DNA of 40,027 nucleotides, from the NCBI GenBank assembly GCA_003512825.1, contig DOOI01000193.1:1-40027 (forward strand), read 5' to 3'. A model generated the notes under the pieces. It saw nothing but the letters and a program-made list of their open reading frames with translations. It ran no database searches and had not been told where the DNA came from. Of the stretch, positions 1-7,506 are shown piece after piece (position 1 is the stretch's first letter; each line of letters starts with the position of its first letter). Both the position numbers and the translations under genes were made by a program. This stretch comes from Paracoccaceae bacterium. GTDB taxonomy: Bacteria; Pseudomonadota; Alphaproteobacteria; Rhodobacterales; Rhodobacteraceae.

Positions 1-35
1 CGCGGCGCCCCCGGCCTTACCACAAGGAGCCAACC

Positions 36-524
36 GTGATCCGCCTTCTGACCGAACCCTTGACCCAAGCCGCCTTCGCCTCGTTTGGCGATGTGCTGGA
101 GGTGTCGGGTGCTGCGGACAAGATCATCAATCGCGGCCTTTGCGGGCGCTGGCATGACCGGGCTTTGCTGGATTTCGGGCCGCAGGGACGGGCGGGGATA
201 TCGATTTTCAACGCGGAGCCGCGTGCATTTCCCTATGTTTTGGATTTGCTCGAGCGCCATCCCGACGGAAGCCAAGCCTTTGTGCCCATGTCTCAGACCG
301 AATGGCTGGTCATTGTTGCCCCGGATGACGGGGGCGTGCCCGGCGCGCCACGTGCATTTTTGGCTGCGCCGGGGCAGGGGATCAATTTTCACCGTGGGAC
401 ATGGCATGGCGTTTTGACGCCACTGGCGGCCCCGGGACTTTTCGCTGTCGTGGACCGGATCGGGGACACGACCAACCTTGAAGAATTTCCACTTGATCCC
501 CCCTACCGGATTGAGCGGACTTAA
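36..524 (+). CDS. allA: Ureidoglycolate lyase
   Basis: Predicted cytosolic enzyme splitting ureidoglycolate into glyoxylate and urea, the last carbon-releasing step of allantoin breakdown. The 162-aa length and the run from the N-terminal LTEPLTQAAFASFGDV through the cupin-like GINFHRGTWHGVLTPL to the C-terminal VDRIGDTTNLEEF match the AllA family; the histidines of FHRGTWH lie in the expected active-site strand. The start is GTG at 36, with AAGGAG 6 nt upstream. A TGA in another frame at 37-39 overlaps this GTG, so the tail of an upstream gene (only about 12 codons visible) may be translationally coupled to it. The permease downstream fits a purine-degradation operon. Confident on family; the upstream gene cannot be identified. 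Confidence 0.9.
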   Translation: MIRLLTEPLTQAAFASFGDVLEVSGAADKIINRGLCGRWHDRALLDFGPQGRAGISIFNAEPRAFPYVLDLLERHPDGSQAFVPMSQTEWLVIVAPDDGGVPGAPRAFLAAPGQGINFHRGTWHGVLTPLAAPGLFAVVDRIGDTTNLEEFPLDPPYRIERT

Positions 525-577
525 CCCAAGCCCCGAGAAGAGGGCCACTCACAATGACCAATAAGGAGATTGAAGGG

Positions 578-1927
578 ATGACAGACGCTTCCATAGGGAC
601 ACCGGAGCAACTCCGCGATCCCAATTACACCCCGCCGATGGCCAAGGCCATTCCGCTGGGAATCCAGCATGTGCTGGCGATGTTCGTATCTAACGTGACA
701 CCTGCGATTATCGTCGCGGGTGCTGCGGGCTTTGGCTTTGGTTCCAATAGCCCCGACTTTCCGGAAATGCTGTATCTGATCCAGATGTCGATGCTCTTTG
801 CGGGGATCGCCACGCTGTTTCAAACCATCGGCATGGGCCCTGTTGGGGCACGGTTGCCGATTGTGCAGGGCACGTCTTTTGCCTTTGTGCCAATCATGAT
901 CCCTGCGGTTGCTGGGCTTGGGGTTGCCGGGCTTGGCGGGCTGATGACGGGGGTGCTGATTGGCGGCATCTTCCACTTCTGCCTTGGCTTCTTCGTCGGG
1001 CGGATCCGCTATGCGCTGCCACCGCTGGTAACGGGCTTGATCGTTCTGATGATCGGTCTGGCGCTGGTGCGTGTGGGCATTCAGTATGCAGCGGGTGGTG
1101 TGCCGAAGATGGGCAAGCCTGAATTTGGCACGGTGGCCATGTGGACCCCGGCGCTGGTCGTGGTTGTGGTCACGCTGGGTATCAAGTTCTTTACCAAAGG
1201 CTTCATGGCTGTTGCGGCTGTGCTGATCGGTATCATCGCGGGCTATATCGTGGCGATGATGATGGGTCAGGTGAACTTCGGCAACGTGGGCCGCGCGGCG
1301 ATGTTCTCGCTGCCGGTTCCGTTCAAATACGGTTTCGAAATCAACTGGGCGATCGTCATCGGCATGTGTTTCATGGCGGTGGTTTCGGCCATTGAGACCG
1401 TTGGCGACACCAGCGGCATCACCAAGGGCGGCGCGGGCCGGGAAGCGACCGATAAGGAAGTTGCGGGCGCGACCTTTGCCGATGGTTTGGGCACGGCTGT
1501 TGCGGGTGTGTTTGGCGGTCTGCCCAACACGTCGTTCAGCCAGAACGTCGGCCTTGTGGCGATGACGGGGGTGATGAGCCGCCATGTCGTGACGATTGGC
1601 GCGATTTTCCTCATCGTCTGCGGACTGATCCCGAAAATCGGCGCGATCATCAACACGGTTCCAATTAACGTCTTGGGCGGTGGTGTGATCGTGATGTTCG
1701 GCATGGTTTGTGCCTCGGGCGTCAACATGCTGTCAGAAGTCAAATGGAACCGCCGCAACATGGTGATTTTCGCCATCGCACTTTCGGTGTCGTTCGGTTT
1801 GCAGTTGGAGCCATCGGCGCTTCAGCATCTGGGCAAGACGGCACAGATCTTGTTGACTTCGGGCCTCCTGCCTGCGGCCTTCATCGCGATCGTGCTGAAC
1901 CTCGTTCTGCCAGAAGATATCGACTGA
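578..1927 (+). CDS. NCS2 family urate/xanthine permease
   Basis: Inner-membrane purine symporter of the nucleobase-ascorbate transporter (NCS2) family, with about 12-14 hydrophobic segments. The NAT signature is visible as QNVGLVAMTG (about residue 322), which resembles the QNxGxxxMTG version of bacterial uric acid permeases such as UacT more than uracil permeases. Other family blocks are VQGTSFAFVP and ETVGDTSGIT. Urate or xanthine as substrate is inferred from this motif and from the ureidoglycolate lyase just upstream. I chose ATG 578 because AAGGAG lies 9 nt before it; an in-frame ATG at 554 would add 8 residues and is a real alternative. A strong terminator follows the gene. Confidence 0.88.
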   Translation: MTDASIGTPEQLRDPNYTPPMAKAIPLGIQHVLAMFVSNVTPAIIVAGAAGFGFGSNSPDFPEMLYLIQMSMLFAGIATLFQTIGMGPVGARLPIVQGTSFAFVPIMIPAVAGLGVAGLGGLMTGVLIGGIFHFCLGFFVGRIRYALPPLVTGLIVLMIGLALVRVGIQYAAGGVPKMGKPEFGTVAMWTPALVVVVVTLGIKFFTKGFMAVAAVLIGIIAGYIVAMMMGQVNFGNVGRAAMFSLPVPFKYGFEINWAIVIGMCFMAVVSAIETVGDTSGITKGGAGREATDKEVAGATFADGLGTAVAGVFGGLPNTSFSQNVGLVAMTGVMSRHVVTIGAIFLIVCGLIPKIGAIINTVPINVLGGGVIVMFGMVCASGVNMLSEVKWNRRNMVIFAIALSVSFGLQLEPSALQHLGKTAQILLTSGLLPAAFIAIVLNLVLPEDID

Positions 1928-1958
1928 TCTGGCATAACGTCATCAAAGACGTCGTTTC

Positions 1959-1990
1959 GGCCCGGGGTGAAAACCTCGGGCCCTTTTTTT
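1959..1990 (+). terminator. Rho-independent terminator after the purine permease
   Basis: The arms GGCCCGGGG (1959-1967) and CCTCGGGCC (1974-1982) form a 9-bp stem with one G-U pair and a 6-nt loop, followed by seven T at 1984-1990. It lies 32 bp past the permease stop and ends the plus-strand purine operon. The convergent VOC gene ends immediately beyond it. Confidence 0.88.
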
Positions 1991-1993
1991 GGG

Positions 1994-2842
1994 TCAGGAT
2001 CGCGCCGAGAAAAGGATGACGCCTAGGCCCAAGGCGGCTGGTGATGGGTGGCGGTGGCTGGTGGCGGCACCTATCCGCAGGCCACAAAAATGCGGCATGG
2101 GCGGCAGTGGGATAGGGGCCATGAGGGCGCGGGCGATCCCCTGAGGCAGCACTTCGATCCAGCCGCGCGCGAGCGGCACGCACCAGATCGGGCTGTTGCT
2201 GTTTAGATCAGTGGCGGCTGGGCGCAGCTCGGCGGTGCTGCCGGTATAAGCGGCCAGGCTGGCCGCCGTCGTTTGTGGATCGGGAGCGGCGATGAGCAGA
2301 GCGTCCAAGCTATGCGCGCCATTCGCATGATGCATCCAGCGCGGTTGCCAGAGGGCCTCGGGGGTGTGATGGGTCATTGTCTGGACCCGGCCTTCGGGGA
2401 AATGGCCCTTGGCGGGGCGCGCGAGCGTGAAGGCGGCGGTGATAGGGCTGTCGTCATGCTCAACAGCTCGGGCGAATGCGCTGATCGGGCGCATCGGCAG
2501 GCCAGCATGCCGCTTGGCGGTGTCAAAGGCGCGGGCGTCTGAGGTGGCAAAGGAGAGCAGGTGTAGGCCTGCGCGTTGCGCGGCTTCGGCGGCTACGGTG
2601 CGGCCTGCTTCTGTATCGTCTGCAGTCGCGAAAAGCACTTCGAGATAGCCTTGCTGGAACATTACGCAGAAATTTGCAGTGCCAGCGGGCAGGGTTTGGC
2701 CTGTGTCCGGGTCTGTCATGGTTTGGGCAGAGGCGGGGGTGATGGTGAAACCCAGATCCGCAAGCGCTTGGCGCGCGGCGTCGCCATTGGGCACAAAGAG
2801 GCCGAGATGGTCGAGGGCGAGGGGGGTGAAATCGGTGCTCAT
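1994..2842 (-). CDS. VOC-fold (glyoxalase-like domain) protein
   Basis: A 282-aa protein opening with LDHLGLFVPNGDAARQALADLGF, typical of the glyoxalase-like domain of the vicinal oxygen chelate fold. A second half around WMHHANGAHSLDALLIAAPDP suggests a paired-domain arrangement. Substrate unknown. The start at 2842 (MSTDFTPLALDH) was chosen because the domain begins at once; a start at 2932 would add 30 residues that look non-coding and would overlap the divergent promoter. It is divergent from the decarboxylase operon and could share its regulatory region. Family call is fairly secure, function is not. Confidence 0.75.
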   Translation of the reverse strand: MSTDFTPLALDHLGLFVPNGDAARQALADLGFTITPASAQTMTDPDTGQTLPAGTANFCVMFQQGYLEVLFATADDTEAGRTVAAEAAQRAGLHLLSFATSDARAFDTAKRHAGLPMRPISAFARAVEHDDSPITAAFTLARPAKGHFPEGRVQTMTHHTPEALWQPRWMHHANGAHSLDALLIAAPDPQTTAASLAAYTGSTAELRPAATDLNSNSPIWCVPLARGWIEVLPQGIARALMAPIPLPPMPHFCGLRIGAATSHRHPSPAALGLGVILFSARS

Positions 2843-2910
2843 GCGGGGAGTGTAGCGCGCCAGAAGCCAGACGCTAGGGGCTGGAAATTGCGTGTTCGAC
2901 ATGATCCTTG

Positions 2911-2939
2911 TTGAAATGGCAATCTGGGGCATGTAGTTT
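2911..2939 (+). promoter_or_regulatory. Predicted promoter of the decarboxylase operon
   Basis: TTGAAA at 2911-2916 as -35, a 17-bp spacer, and TAGTTT at 2934-2939 as a weak -10. The start of transcription would fall near 2946, leaving a short leader before the ATG at 2967. This is pattern inference only. Confidence 0.4.
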
Positions 2940-2944
2940 ACATG
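2930..2944. promoter_or_regulatory. Inverted repeat over the -10: candidate GntR operator
   Basis: A perfect inverted repeat CATGTA-GTT-TACATG sits on the predicted -10, 22 bp before the decarboxylase ATG. A dyad in this place is a classic repressor position. The last gene of the operon encodes a GntR/FCD regulator, a family that binds short AT-rich dyads, so autoregulation is the natural hypothesis. Binding is inferred. Confidence 0.5.
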
Positions 2945-2966
2945 TTAAGCAAGTGGAGGGGCCGAG

Positions 2967-4379
2967 ATGCGGTGGAGCGATTATCCGAAATGGGGCAAAT
3001 GGGCCGCGGATTGGGCGGCGCGCTATCATGCCGGGCTGCGTGACCAACCTGTGCGCGCACAGGTCAAGCCGGGCGAGACATTGGCGGCGTTGCCTTTGGC
3101 CGCGCCAGATATCGCGGAGCCGATGGAGGTAATCCTTGCGGATTTCGAGCGGATCGTGATGCCTGGGATTACCCATTGGCAGCATCCGCGTTTCTTTGCT
3201 TATTTCCCATCGAATGCCTCGCCTGCAGCTGTGTTGGCCGATCAATTGGTCACGGCGATGGCCCCGCAATGCATGCTGTGGCAGACCTCGCCTTCGGCAA
3301 CCGAGATGGAAACCCGGATGATGGAATGGATGGGCGCGGCGATTGGGCTGGGCCGCGAGTTTCACGGGGTGATTCAAGACAGCGCTTCGGGGGCGACGTT
3401 GGCTGCGGTGTTGACCATGCGCGAGCGGGCTTTGGCATGGGCAGGCAACCGGGCGGGCTTGCCGGGGCAAGCGCGACTGCGGGTCTATGCCAGCGCCGAG
3501 GTGCACACATCTGTTGATCGGGCGATTTGGATTGCGGGTATTGGCCAAGAGAACCTTGTGCGGATCCCAACGCAGGGCCCTTTGCGGGCGATGGATACAC
3601 AGGCCTTGGCGCGCCAGATCGCAGAAGACCGCGCGGCGGGCTACTTGCCAGCCGGGATCGTGGCCTGCACCGGGGGCACAGGCACGGGGGCTTGCGACGA
3701 TATTGGCGCGGTTGCTGCTGTGGCACAGGCGGAGGCGCTGTTTTTGCACGTGGATGCGGCATGGGCGGGGGCGGCGATGATCTGCCCGGAATATCGCGCG
3801 CTTTGGACTGGAATAGAGGCCGCCGATTCGGTGGTATTCAACCCGCACAAATGGCTGGGCACGCAATTTGACCTCTCGGCGCATTTCATCAAGCGCCCGG
3901 AAGACCTGACGCGCACGCTGGCCATCCAGCCGGAATACCTCAAGACGCATGGGGCGGATGGGATCATCAATTATTCGGAATGGTCGGTGCCTTTGGGGCG
4001 GCGGTTTCGCGCGCTGAAGCTGTGGTTCTTGCTGCGTGCCTATGGGCTTGATGGGTTGCGGGGGATGATCCGCAATCATGTGTCGTGGTCGCAAGCGTTG
4101 GCGGAGCGTTTGCGGGGCACGCCCGGCTTCGAGATCGTGACCGAACCTGTGCTGTCGCTTTTCACGTTTCGCGCGGTGCGAGCCTCAGTTGATCCGGATG
4201 CGCTCAACCTCGCCTTGGTGCAGGCCATCAATGATGACGGTAGAATTTATCTGACCCAGACGCGGGTGAATAGCGCGCTTGTCATCCGCTTTCAGGCGGG
4301 TCAGTTTGATGCGACAGAGGCGGACGTGACCACCGCATATGACGTGATTTGTGAGATTGCAGCAAAGCTGGAGATATAA
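2967..4379 (+). CDS. PLP-dependent amino-acid decarboxylase (group II, DDC-like)
   Basis: A 470-aa cytosolic pyridoxal-phosphate enzyme of the aromatic-L-amino-acid decarboxylase family. Visible hallmarks are the N-terminal HPRFFAYFPSNAS substrate-pocket block, HVDAAWAG (Asp263, the residue that contacts the PLP ring nitrogen), and NPHKWLG with Lys295 as the PLP-binding lysine. The C-terminal RFRALKLWFLLRAYGLDGL is also family-typical. The preferred amino acid (tryptophan, tyrosine, DOPA or phenylalanine) cannot be read from sequence. GGAGGG sits 6 nt before the ATG. It leads an operon with an HpcH/HpaI aldolase 3 nt downstream and a GntR regulator. The pairing with a pyruvate-type aldolase is not a pathway I recognise. 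Confidence 0.88.
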   Translation: MRWSDYPKWGKWAADWAARYHAGLRDQPVRAQVKPGETLAALPLAAPDIAEPMEVILADFERIVMPGITHWQHPRFFAYFPSNASPAAVLADQLVTAMAPQCMLWQTSPSATEMETRMMEWMGAAIGLGREFHGVIQDSASGATLAAVLTMRERALAWAGNRAGLPGQARLRVYASAEVHTSVDRAIWIAGIGQENLVRIPTQGPLRAMDTQALARQIAEDRAAGYLPAGIVACTGGTGTGACDDIGAVAAVAQAEALFLHVDAAWAGAAMICPEYRALWTGIEAADSVVFNPHKWLGTQFDLSAHFIKRPEDLTRTLAIQPEYLKTHGADGIINYSEWSVPLGRRFRALKLWFLLRAYGLDGLRGMIRNHVSWSQALAERLRGTPGFEIVTEPVLSLFTFRAVRASVDPDALNLALVQAINDDGRIYLTQTRVNSALVIRFQAGQFDATEADVTTAYDVICEIAAKLEI

Positions 4380-4382
4380 GCC

Positions 4383-5153
4383 ATGGCCGCCCCTGAAAAC
4401 ACTTTTAAGACCCGGCTTTTGGCAGGGCAGACCCTGTGGGGGTGCTGGGCGGGATTTGCAGATAGCTATGCGACGGAAGTCCTTTCGACGGCAGAGTTTG
4501 ATTGGCTGGTCTTGGATGGTGAGCACGCGCCGAATGATCTGCGGAGCTTGATGGGGCAATTGCAGGTGCTGCAAGGCAAGCATTCGCATGGTGTGGTGCG
4601 ATTGCCGGTTGGCAATGAATGGCTGATCAAGCAGATGCTCGATGCGGGGGCGCAGACGCTGCTCATTCCAATGGTAGAAACACCCGAGCAAGCGGCGGAG
4701 CTGGTGCGCGCGATGCGCTATCCGCCGGAGGGTATTCGCGGATCGGGGGCAGCTTTGGCGCGCGCGTCGATGTTCTCGCTGCATGGTGATTACATTCAGA
4801 CTGCAAACGCGCAGGTTTGTTTGTTGGTGCAGGTCGAAACCCGTAAGGGCATCGAAAATCTTGATGCGATTATTGCCACAGACGGCGTGGACGGGGTGTT
4901 TATCGGCCCTTCTGATTTGGCCGCAGATATGGGGTATCCGGGCAACTCGAATGAGGCGGCAGTGCAGGCCACCATTCGCGAGGCCTTGGGGCGGATTGCT
5001 GCTGCGGGCAAAGCTCCGGGCATTTTGGCAACGGAAGATGCCGCCGCTGCGCGCTATCGTGAATGGGGCGCGCGATTTATCGCCGTCGGGATTGATGTGG
5101 TGATGCTGGCGCAGGCCGCGCGCGCCAAGGCCAAACAATGGAAGGGCGCGTGA
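4383..5153 (+). CDS. HpcH/HpaI family aldolase
   Basis: A 256-aa class II (metal-dependent) aldolase of the 4-hydroxy-2-oxoheptanedioate aldolase family, which cleaves 4-hydroxy-2-oxoacids to pyruvate (or a pyruvate analogue) plus an aldehyde. Visible active-site blocks are DGEHAPND (His48, general base position), VVRLPVGN (Arg73), LVQVETRKG (Glu152, metal) and [13 protein letters not shown] (Asp178, metal). All key residues of the family appear intact. It starts 3 nt after the decarboxylase stop and is followed 4 nt later by the regulator, so the three are almost certainly co-transcribed. The physiological substrate is unknown; such aldolases also act on 2-keto-3-deoxy sugar acids. Confidence 0.88.
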   Translation: MAAPENTFKTRLLAGQTLWGCWAGFADSYATEVLSTAEFDWLVLDGEHAPNDLRSLMGQLQVLQGKHSHGVVRLPVGNEWLIKQMLDAGAQTLLIPMVETPEQAAELVRAMRYPPEGIRGSGAALARASMFSLHGDYIQTANAQVCLLVQVETRKGIENLDAIIATDGVDGVFIGPSDLAADMGYPGNSNEAAVQATIREALGRIAAAGKAPGILATEDAAAARYREWGARFIAVGIDVVMLAQAARAKAKQWKGA

Positions 5154-5157
5154 GAGT

Positions 5158-5808
5158 TTGGCTGGGCAAACCGAGACTGTAATTTCCGCGATCTTGGGGG
5201 CCATCGAAAGCGGTGCGCTCAATCCGGGCGATATGATAGAAGAACAAGTGTTGAGCGAGCGTCACGGCGTAAGCCGCACGCCTATTCGCGAGGCCCTGAT
5301 CAAGCTTGAGACTGCGGGATTGGTGCAGCGCTTGCCACGCAAGGGTGCGGTGGTGTTCAAGCCGACGCTGGAAGAGTTCCTCGCAATTCTTGAAGTGCAT
5401 GCCAAGTTGGAGGGTCAAGCGGCAGGGCTGGCGGCGCGGCGTTTGTCACCCGTTTATGCCAAGCGCCTTGAGGCGGCGACGCGGGCTTGTGAGGCCCATG
5501 CGGCCAAGTATGGTGACGGCGAGCCGGACCGCTATTACCAGCTAAACATGGCATTTCACCGGATCGTGGCAGAGGCGGCTGGTAATCCGTTTCTGCTTGA
5601 GATGATCAAGACCAACGCGCGCAAGCTGATGGCATATTACCGGGCGCGCTATCATTATCTGGGGATTATCGCCGAAAGTGCGCGCGAGCATCGAGAGATC
5701 ACGTCACTGATTGTTGCGCGCAAAGCCGCCGAGGCCGAAACGGCGATGGCGCGGCATGTCGCCTTTGATCATGTGACGGCGCTGGATTTGATCGCGGCGC
5801 TGGGCTGA
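5158..5808 (+). CDS. GntR family (FCD) transcriptional regulator
   Basis: A 216-aa regulator. Residues about 5-70 form the winged helix, with LSERHGVSRTPIREALIKLE as the recognition segment, and the C-terminal FCD ligand domain carries an H...H pattern (FHRIVAEAAGN and EHREI) suited to a metal-bound carboxylate ligand. No ATG is available: the only sensible start is TTG at 5158, 4 nt past the aldolase stop, as upstream codons in frame run back to a TGA at 5101 without ATG or GTG. The inverted repeat at 2930-2944 is its candidate operator, so it probably represses its own operon until the decarboxylase/aldolase substrate or product appears. Confidence 0.88.
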   Translation: MAGQTETVISAILGAIESGALNPGDMIEEQVLSERHGVSRTPIREALIKLETAGLVQRLPRKGAVVFKPTLEEFLAILEVHAKLEGQAAGLAARRLSPVYAKRLEAATRACEAHAAKYGDGEPDRYYQLNMAFHRIVAEAAGNPFLLEMIKTNARKLMAYYRARYHYLGIIAESAREHREITSLIVARKAAEAETAMARHVAFDHVTALDLIAALG

Positions 5809-5814
5809 TCGGAG

Positions 5815-6021
5815 TTACTCGCTGTCCAAGGCGCGTGAACACCAATAGGAAATCAAGGCATTCCGGCTCATGCCACGCTTTTGGGCCATGGCGTCGATCT
5901 GGGTGAGGAGGTCTGCGTTAAAGCGCAGGGCGACGGGCACTTTGGGCGCGCGTTCAAGGGGTTGAGGGGCGATCACCGTCGCAACGGGAGGCGATTTCGC
6001 CTTTTTATCCTTTTTGGCCAC
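5815..6021 (-). CDS. Small ribbon-helix-helix protein
   Basis: A 68-aa protein with a lysine/proline-rich N-terminus (MAKKDKKAKSPP) and a C-terminal half, VPVALRFNADLLTQIDAMA followed by KRGMSRNALISYWCSRAL, that fits the beta strand plus two helices of the Arc/MetJ-like fold. It probably binds DNA as a dimer. No toxin gene lies next to it: the upstream minus-strand neighbour is the cyclotransferase-like gene, and the gene on the other side is a convergent GntR regulator, so an antitoxin role has no support. Targets unknown. Confidence 0.7.
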   Translation of the reverse strand: MAKKDKKAKSPPVATVIAPQPLERAPKVPVALRFNADLLTQIDAMAQKRGMSRNALISYWCSRALDSE

Positions 6022-6095
6022 AGCGTTTCTCCCACAGGCTGAATTCCGTGCAGGCTAGCACAGGCGCGTTCTGTGTCGAGAGGGGCGGCCGATGA

Positions 6096-6509
6096 TTAAG
6101 GTTCGCGGCGTTGCCAGCTTTGGCTGCCGTCAGGAGCCACAAGAATACGGCCTTGATCGGCGGAGGGCGCTTCGGCCACCAGAAGCAGGTAGATCCATGC
6201 GCGGGAGCCATCGAGCAATTGGATTTCTTCGCGCTGATAGCGGGTGCCGTTCTGTTCCAATCGATCCAGAGCCGCCAAGCCTGCGCCATCTACCTCATAG
6301 ACTTCGCCAACAATACGCGCCGTTCCATGTGCGCGCACCGCCGGGGTTTGTTTGCCGGGGCTGGAGGAAGAGTTGAACTGTGCCATGTCATACTGCGCGT
6401 CGCGCGTGGCGGCGGGGCCGCAAAACACTGCGTTCGACAAGAGCGCGGCGTTGCGAGCCCCTTGCATCAAGGTGCCATAGACGAAAACGCGGGTGCGTGC
6501 CGCGGTCAG
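6096..6509 (-). CDS. Gamma-glutamylcyclotransferase-like (AIG2-fold) protein, likely CTG start
   Basis: About 137 aa with the family signature [15 protein letters not shown] near the N-terminus and [17 protein letters not shown], holding a plausible acidic catalytic residue, in the middle. The fold suggests cyclotransferase or gamma-glutamylamine chemistry; substrate unknown. There is no ATG, GTG or TTG between the dapA stop region and the YGTL motif. The only nearby candidate is CTG at 6507-6509, which overlaps the dapA TGA as CTGA and would couple it to dapA. The next upstream in-frame ATG (6602) lies deep inside dapA and would add about 31 unlikely residues. The family call is good, the start uncertain. 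Confidence 0.75.
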   Translation of the reverse strand: MTAARTRVFVYGTLMQGARNAALLSNAVFCGPAATRDAQYDMAQFNSSSSPGKQTPAVRAHGTARIVGEVYEVDGAGLAALDRLEQNGTRYQREEIQLLDGSRAWIYLLLVAEAPSADQGRILVAPDGSQSWQRREP

Positions 6510-7381
6510 TTGAGAAGCCCCGCATGGACCATCGCCGATTTGATGCGCGCTTTGGTGCCATCGGTGAGACCGACGAGCGGCAAGCGCACCTCCTCCGAGC
6601 AAAGCCCCAAGAGCGACATGCCATATTTTGCGCCAGCAACGCCGGGTTCGAGGAAAATCGCCTCATGCAGCGGCATCAGCCTGTCTTGATAATCGAGCGC
6701 CTTTGCATAGTCGCCCGCCAAGGTGGCCTCTTGGAATTCGGCGCATAGGCGCGGCGCCACATTGGCCGTGACCGAGATACATCCGACGCCGCCATGCGCG
6801 TTGAAACCGAGGGCTGTTGCATCTTCGCCCGATAGTTGGACGAAATCCTTGCCGCACGTGATGCGCTGCTTGGGTACGCGGCTCAGATCGCCAGTGGCAT
6901 CCTTGACGCCGATGATGCGCGGCAATTGCGCCAGCTTGCCCATTGTGTCGGGCTGCATATCAACCACGGATCGGCCGGGGATGTTGTAGATGACGATGGG
7001 CAACGTGCAGCAATCATGCAGCGCGGTGAAATGCGCGACCATGCCGGCTTGGGTGGGCTTGTTGTAATAGGGCGTGACCACGAGCGCCGCATCTGCGCCA
7101 ACCTTTTCAGCATGCTGAATGAGGCCAATGCCTTCGAGCGTGTTGTTCGAGCCTGCGCCTGCAATCACGGGCACGCGCCCGGCGGCAGCTTTGACCACCT
7201 CTTCGATGACGATCTCATGCTCGCGGTGGGTCAGCGTGGGGCTTTCGCCTGTGGTGCCTACGGGAACCAGCCCGTGGCTGCCCTCGCCGATATGCCACTC
7301 GACGAGTTTCTTGAGCGTGTCCAAATCCAGCTCGCCGTTCTTGAACGGCGTGATGAGGGCGGGGAAGGACCCTTTGAACAT
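6506..7381 (-). CDS. dapA: 4-hydroxy-tetrahydrodipicolinate synthase
   Basis: First committed enzyme of the diaminopimelate/lysine pathway, condensing pyruvate with aspartate semialdehyde in the cytosol. It has 291 aa, the usual family length. The Schiff-base lysine is Lys160 in [10 protein letters not shown], the catalytic tyrosine is Tyr132 in VIYNIPGRS, and the GTTGES pyruvate-binding motif is at 42-47. The start at 7381 ([13 protein letters not shown]) is set by GGAG 6 nt upstream; an in-frame ATG 25 codons earlier gives residues unlike the family. It is divergent from a lytic transglycosylase, both supporting peptidoglycan metabolism, and is followed by the overlapping cyclotransferase-like gene. 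Confidence 0.96.
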   Translation of the reverse strand: MFKGSFPALITPFKNGELDLDTLKKLVEWHIGEGSHGLVPVGTTGESPTLTHREHEIVIEEVVKAAAGRVPVIAGAGSNNTLEGIGLIQHAEKVGADAALVVTPYYNKPTQAGMVAHFTALHDCCTLPIVIYNIPGRSVVDMQPDTMGKLAQLPRIIGVKDATGDLSRVPKQRITCGKDFVQLSGEDATALGFNAHGGVGCISVTANVAPRLCAEFQEATLAGDYAKALDYQDRLMPLHEAIFLEPGVAGAKYGMSLLGLCSEEVRLPLVGLTDGTKARIKSAMVHAGLLN

Positions 7382-7506
7382 GACACGCTCCATAATTAGT
7401 TGCGAAATTCGCGGTTTCTTGCCCCCTGTCGTCGATGTGAATTGAGGCTTTGACAAGGGGCCTCTAGAGTGGCGCTGTGTAACGAAAGGCAGAGAAAAGG
7501 CAAGAG

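Noticed and set aside
521..1585. Long 354-codon minus-strand frame opposite the permease
   Set aside because: Histidine- and arginine-rich shadow of a GC-rich gene; the plus-strand product is a clear NCS2 permease.
2874..4094. Long 406-codon minus-strand frame opposite the decarboxylase
   Set aside because: Low-complexity antisense shadow with no motif; the plus strand carries an intact PLP decarboxylase.
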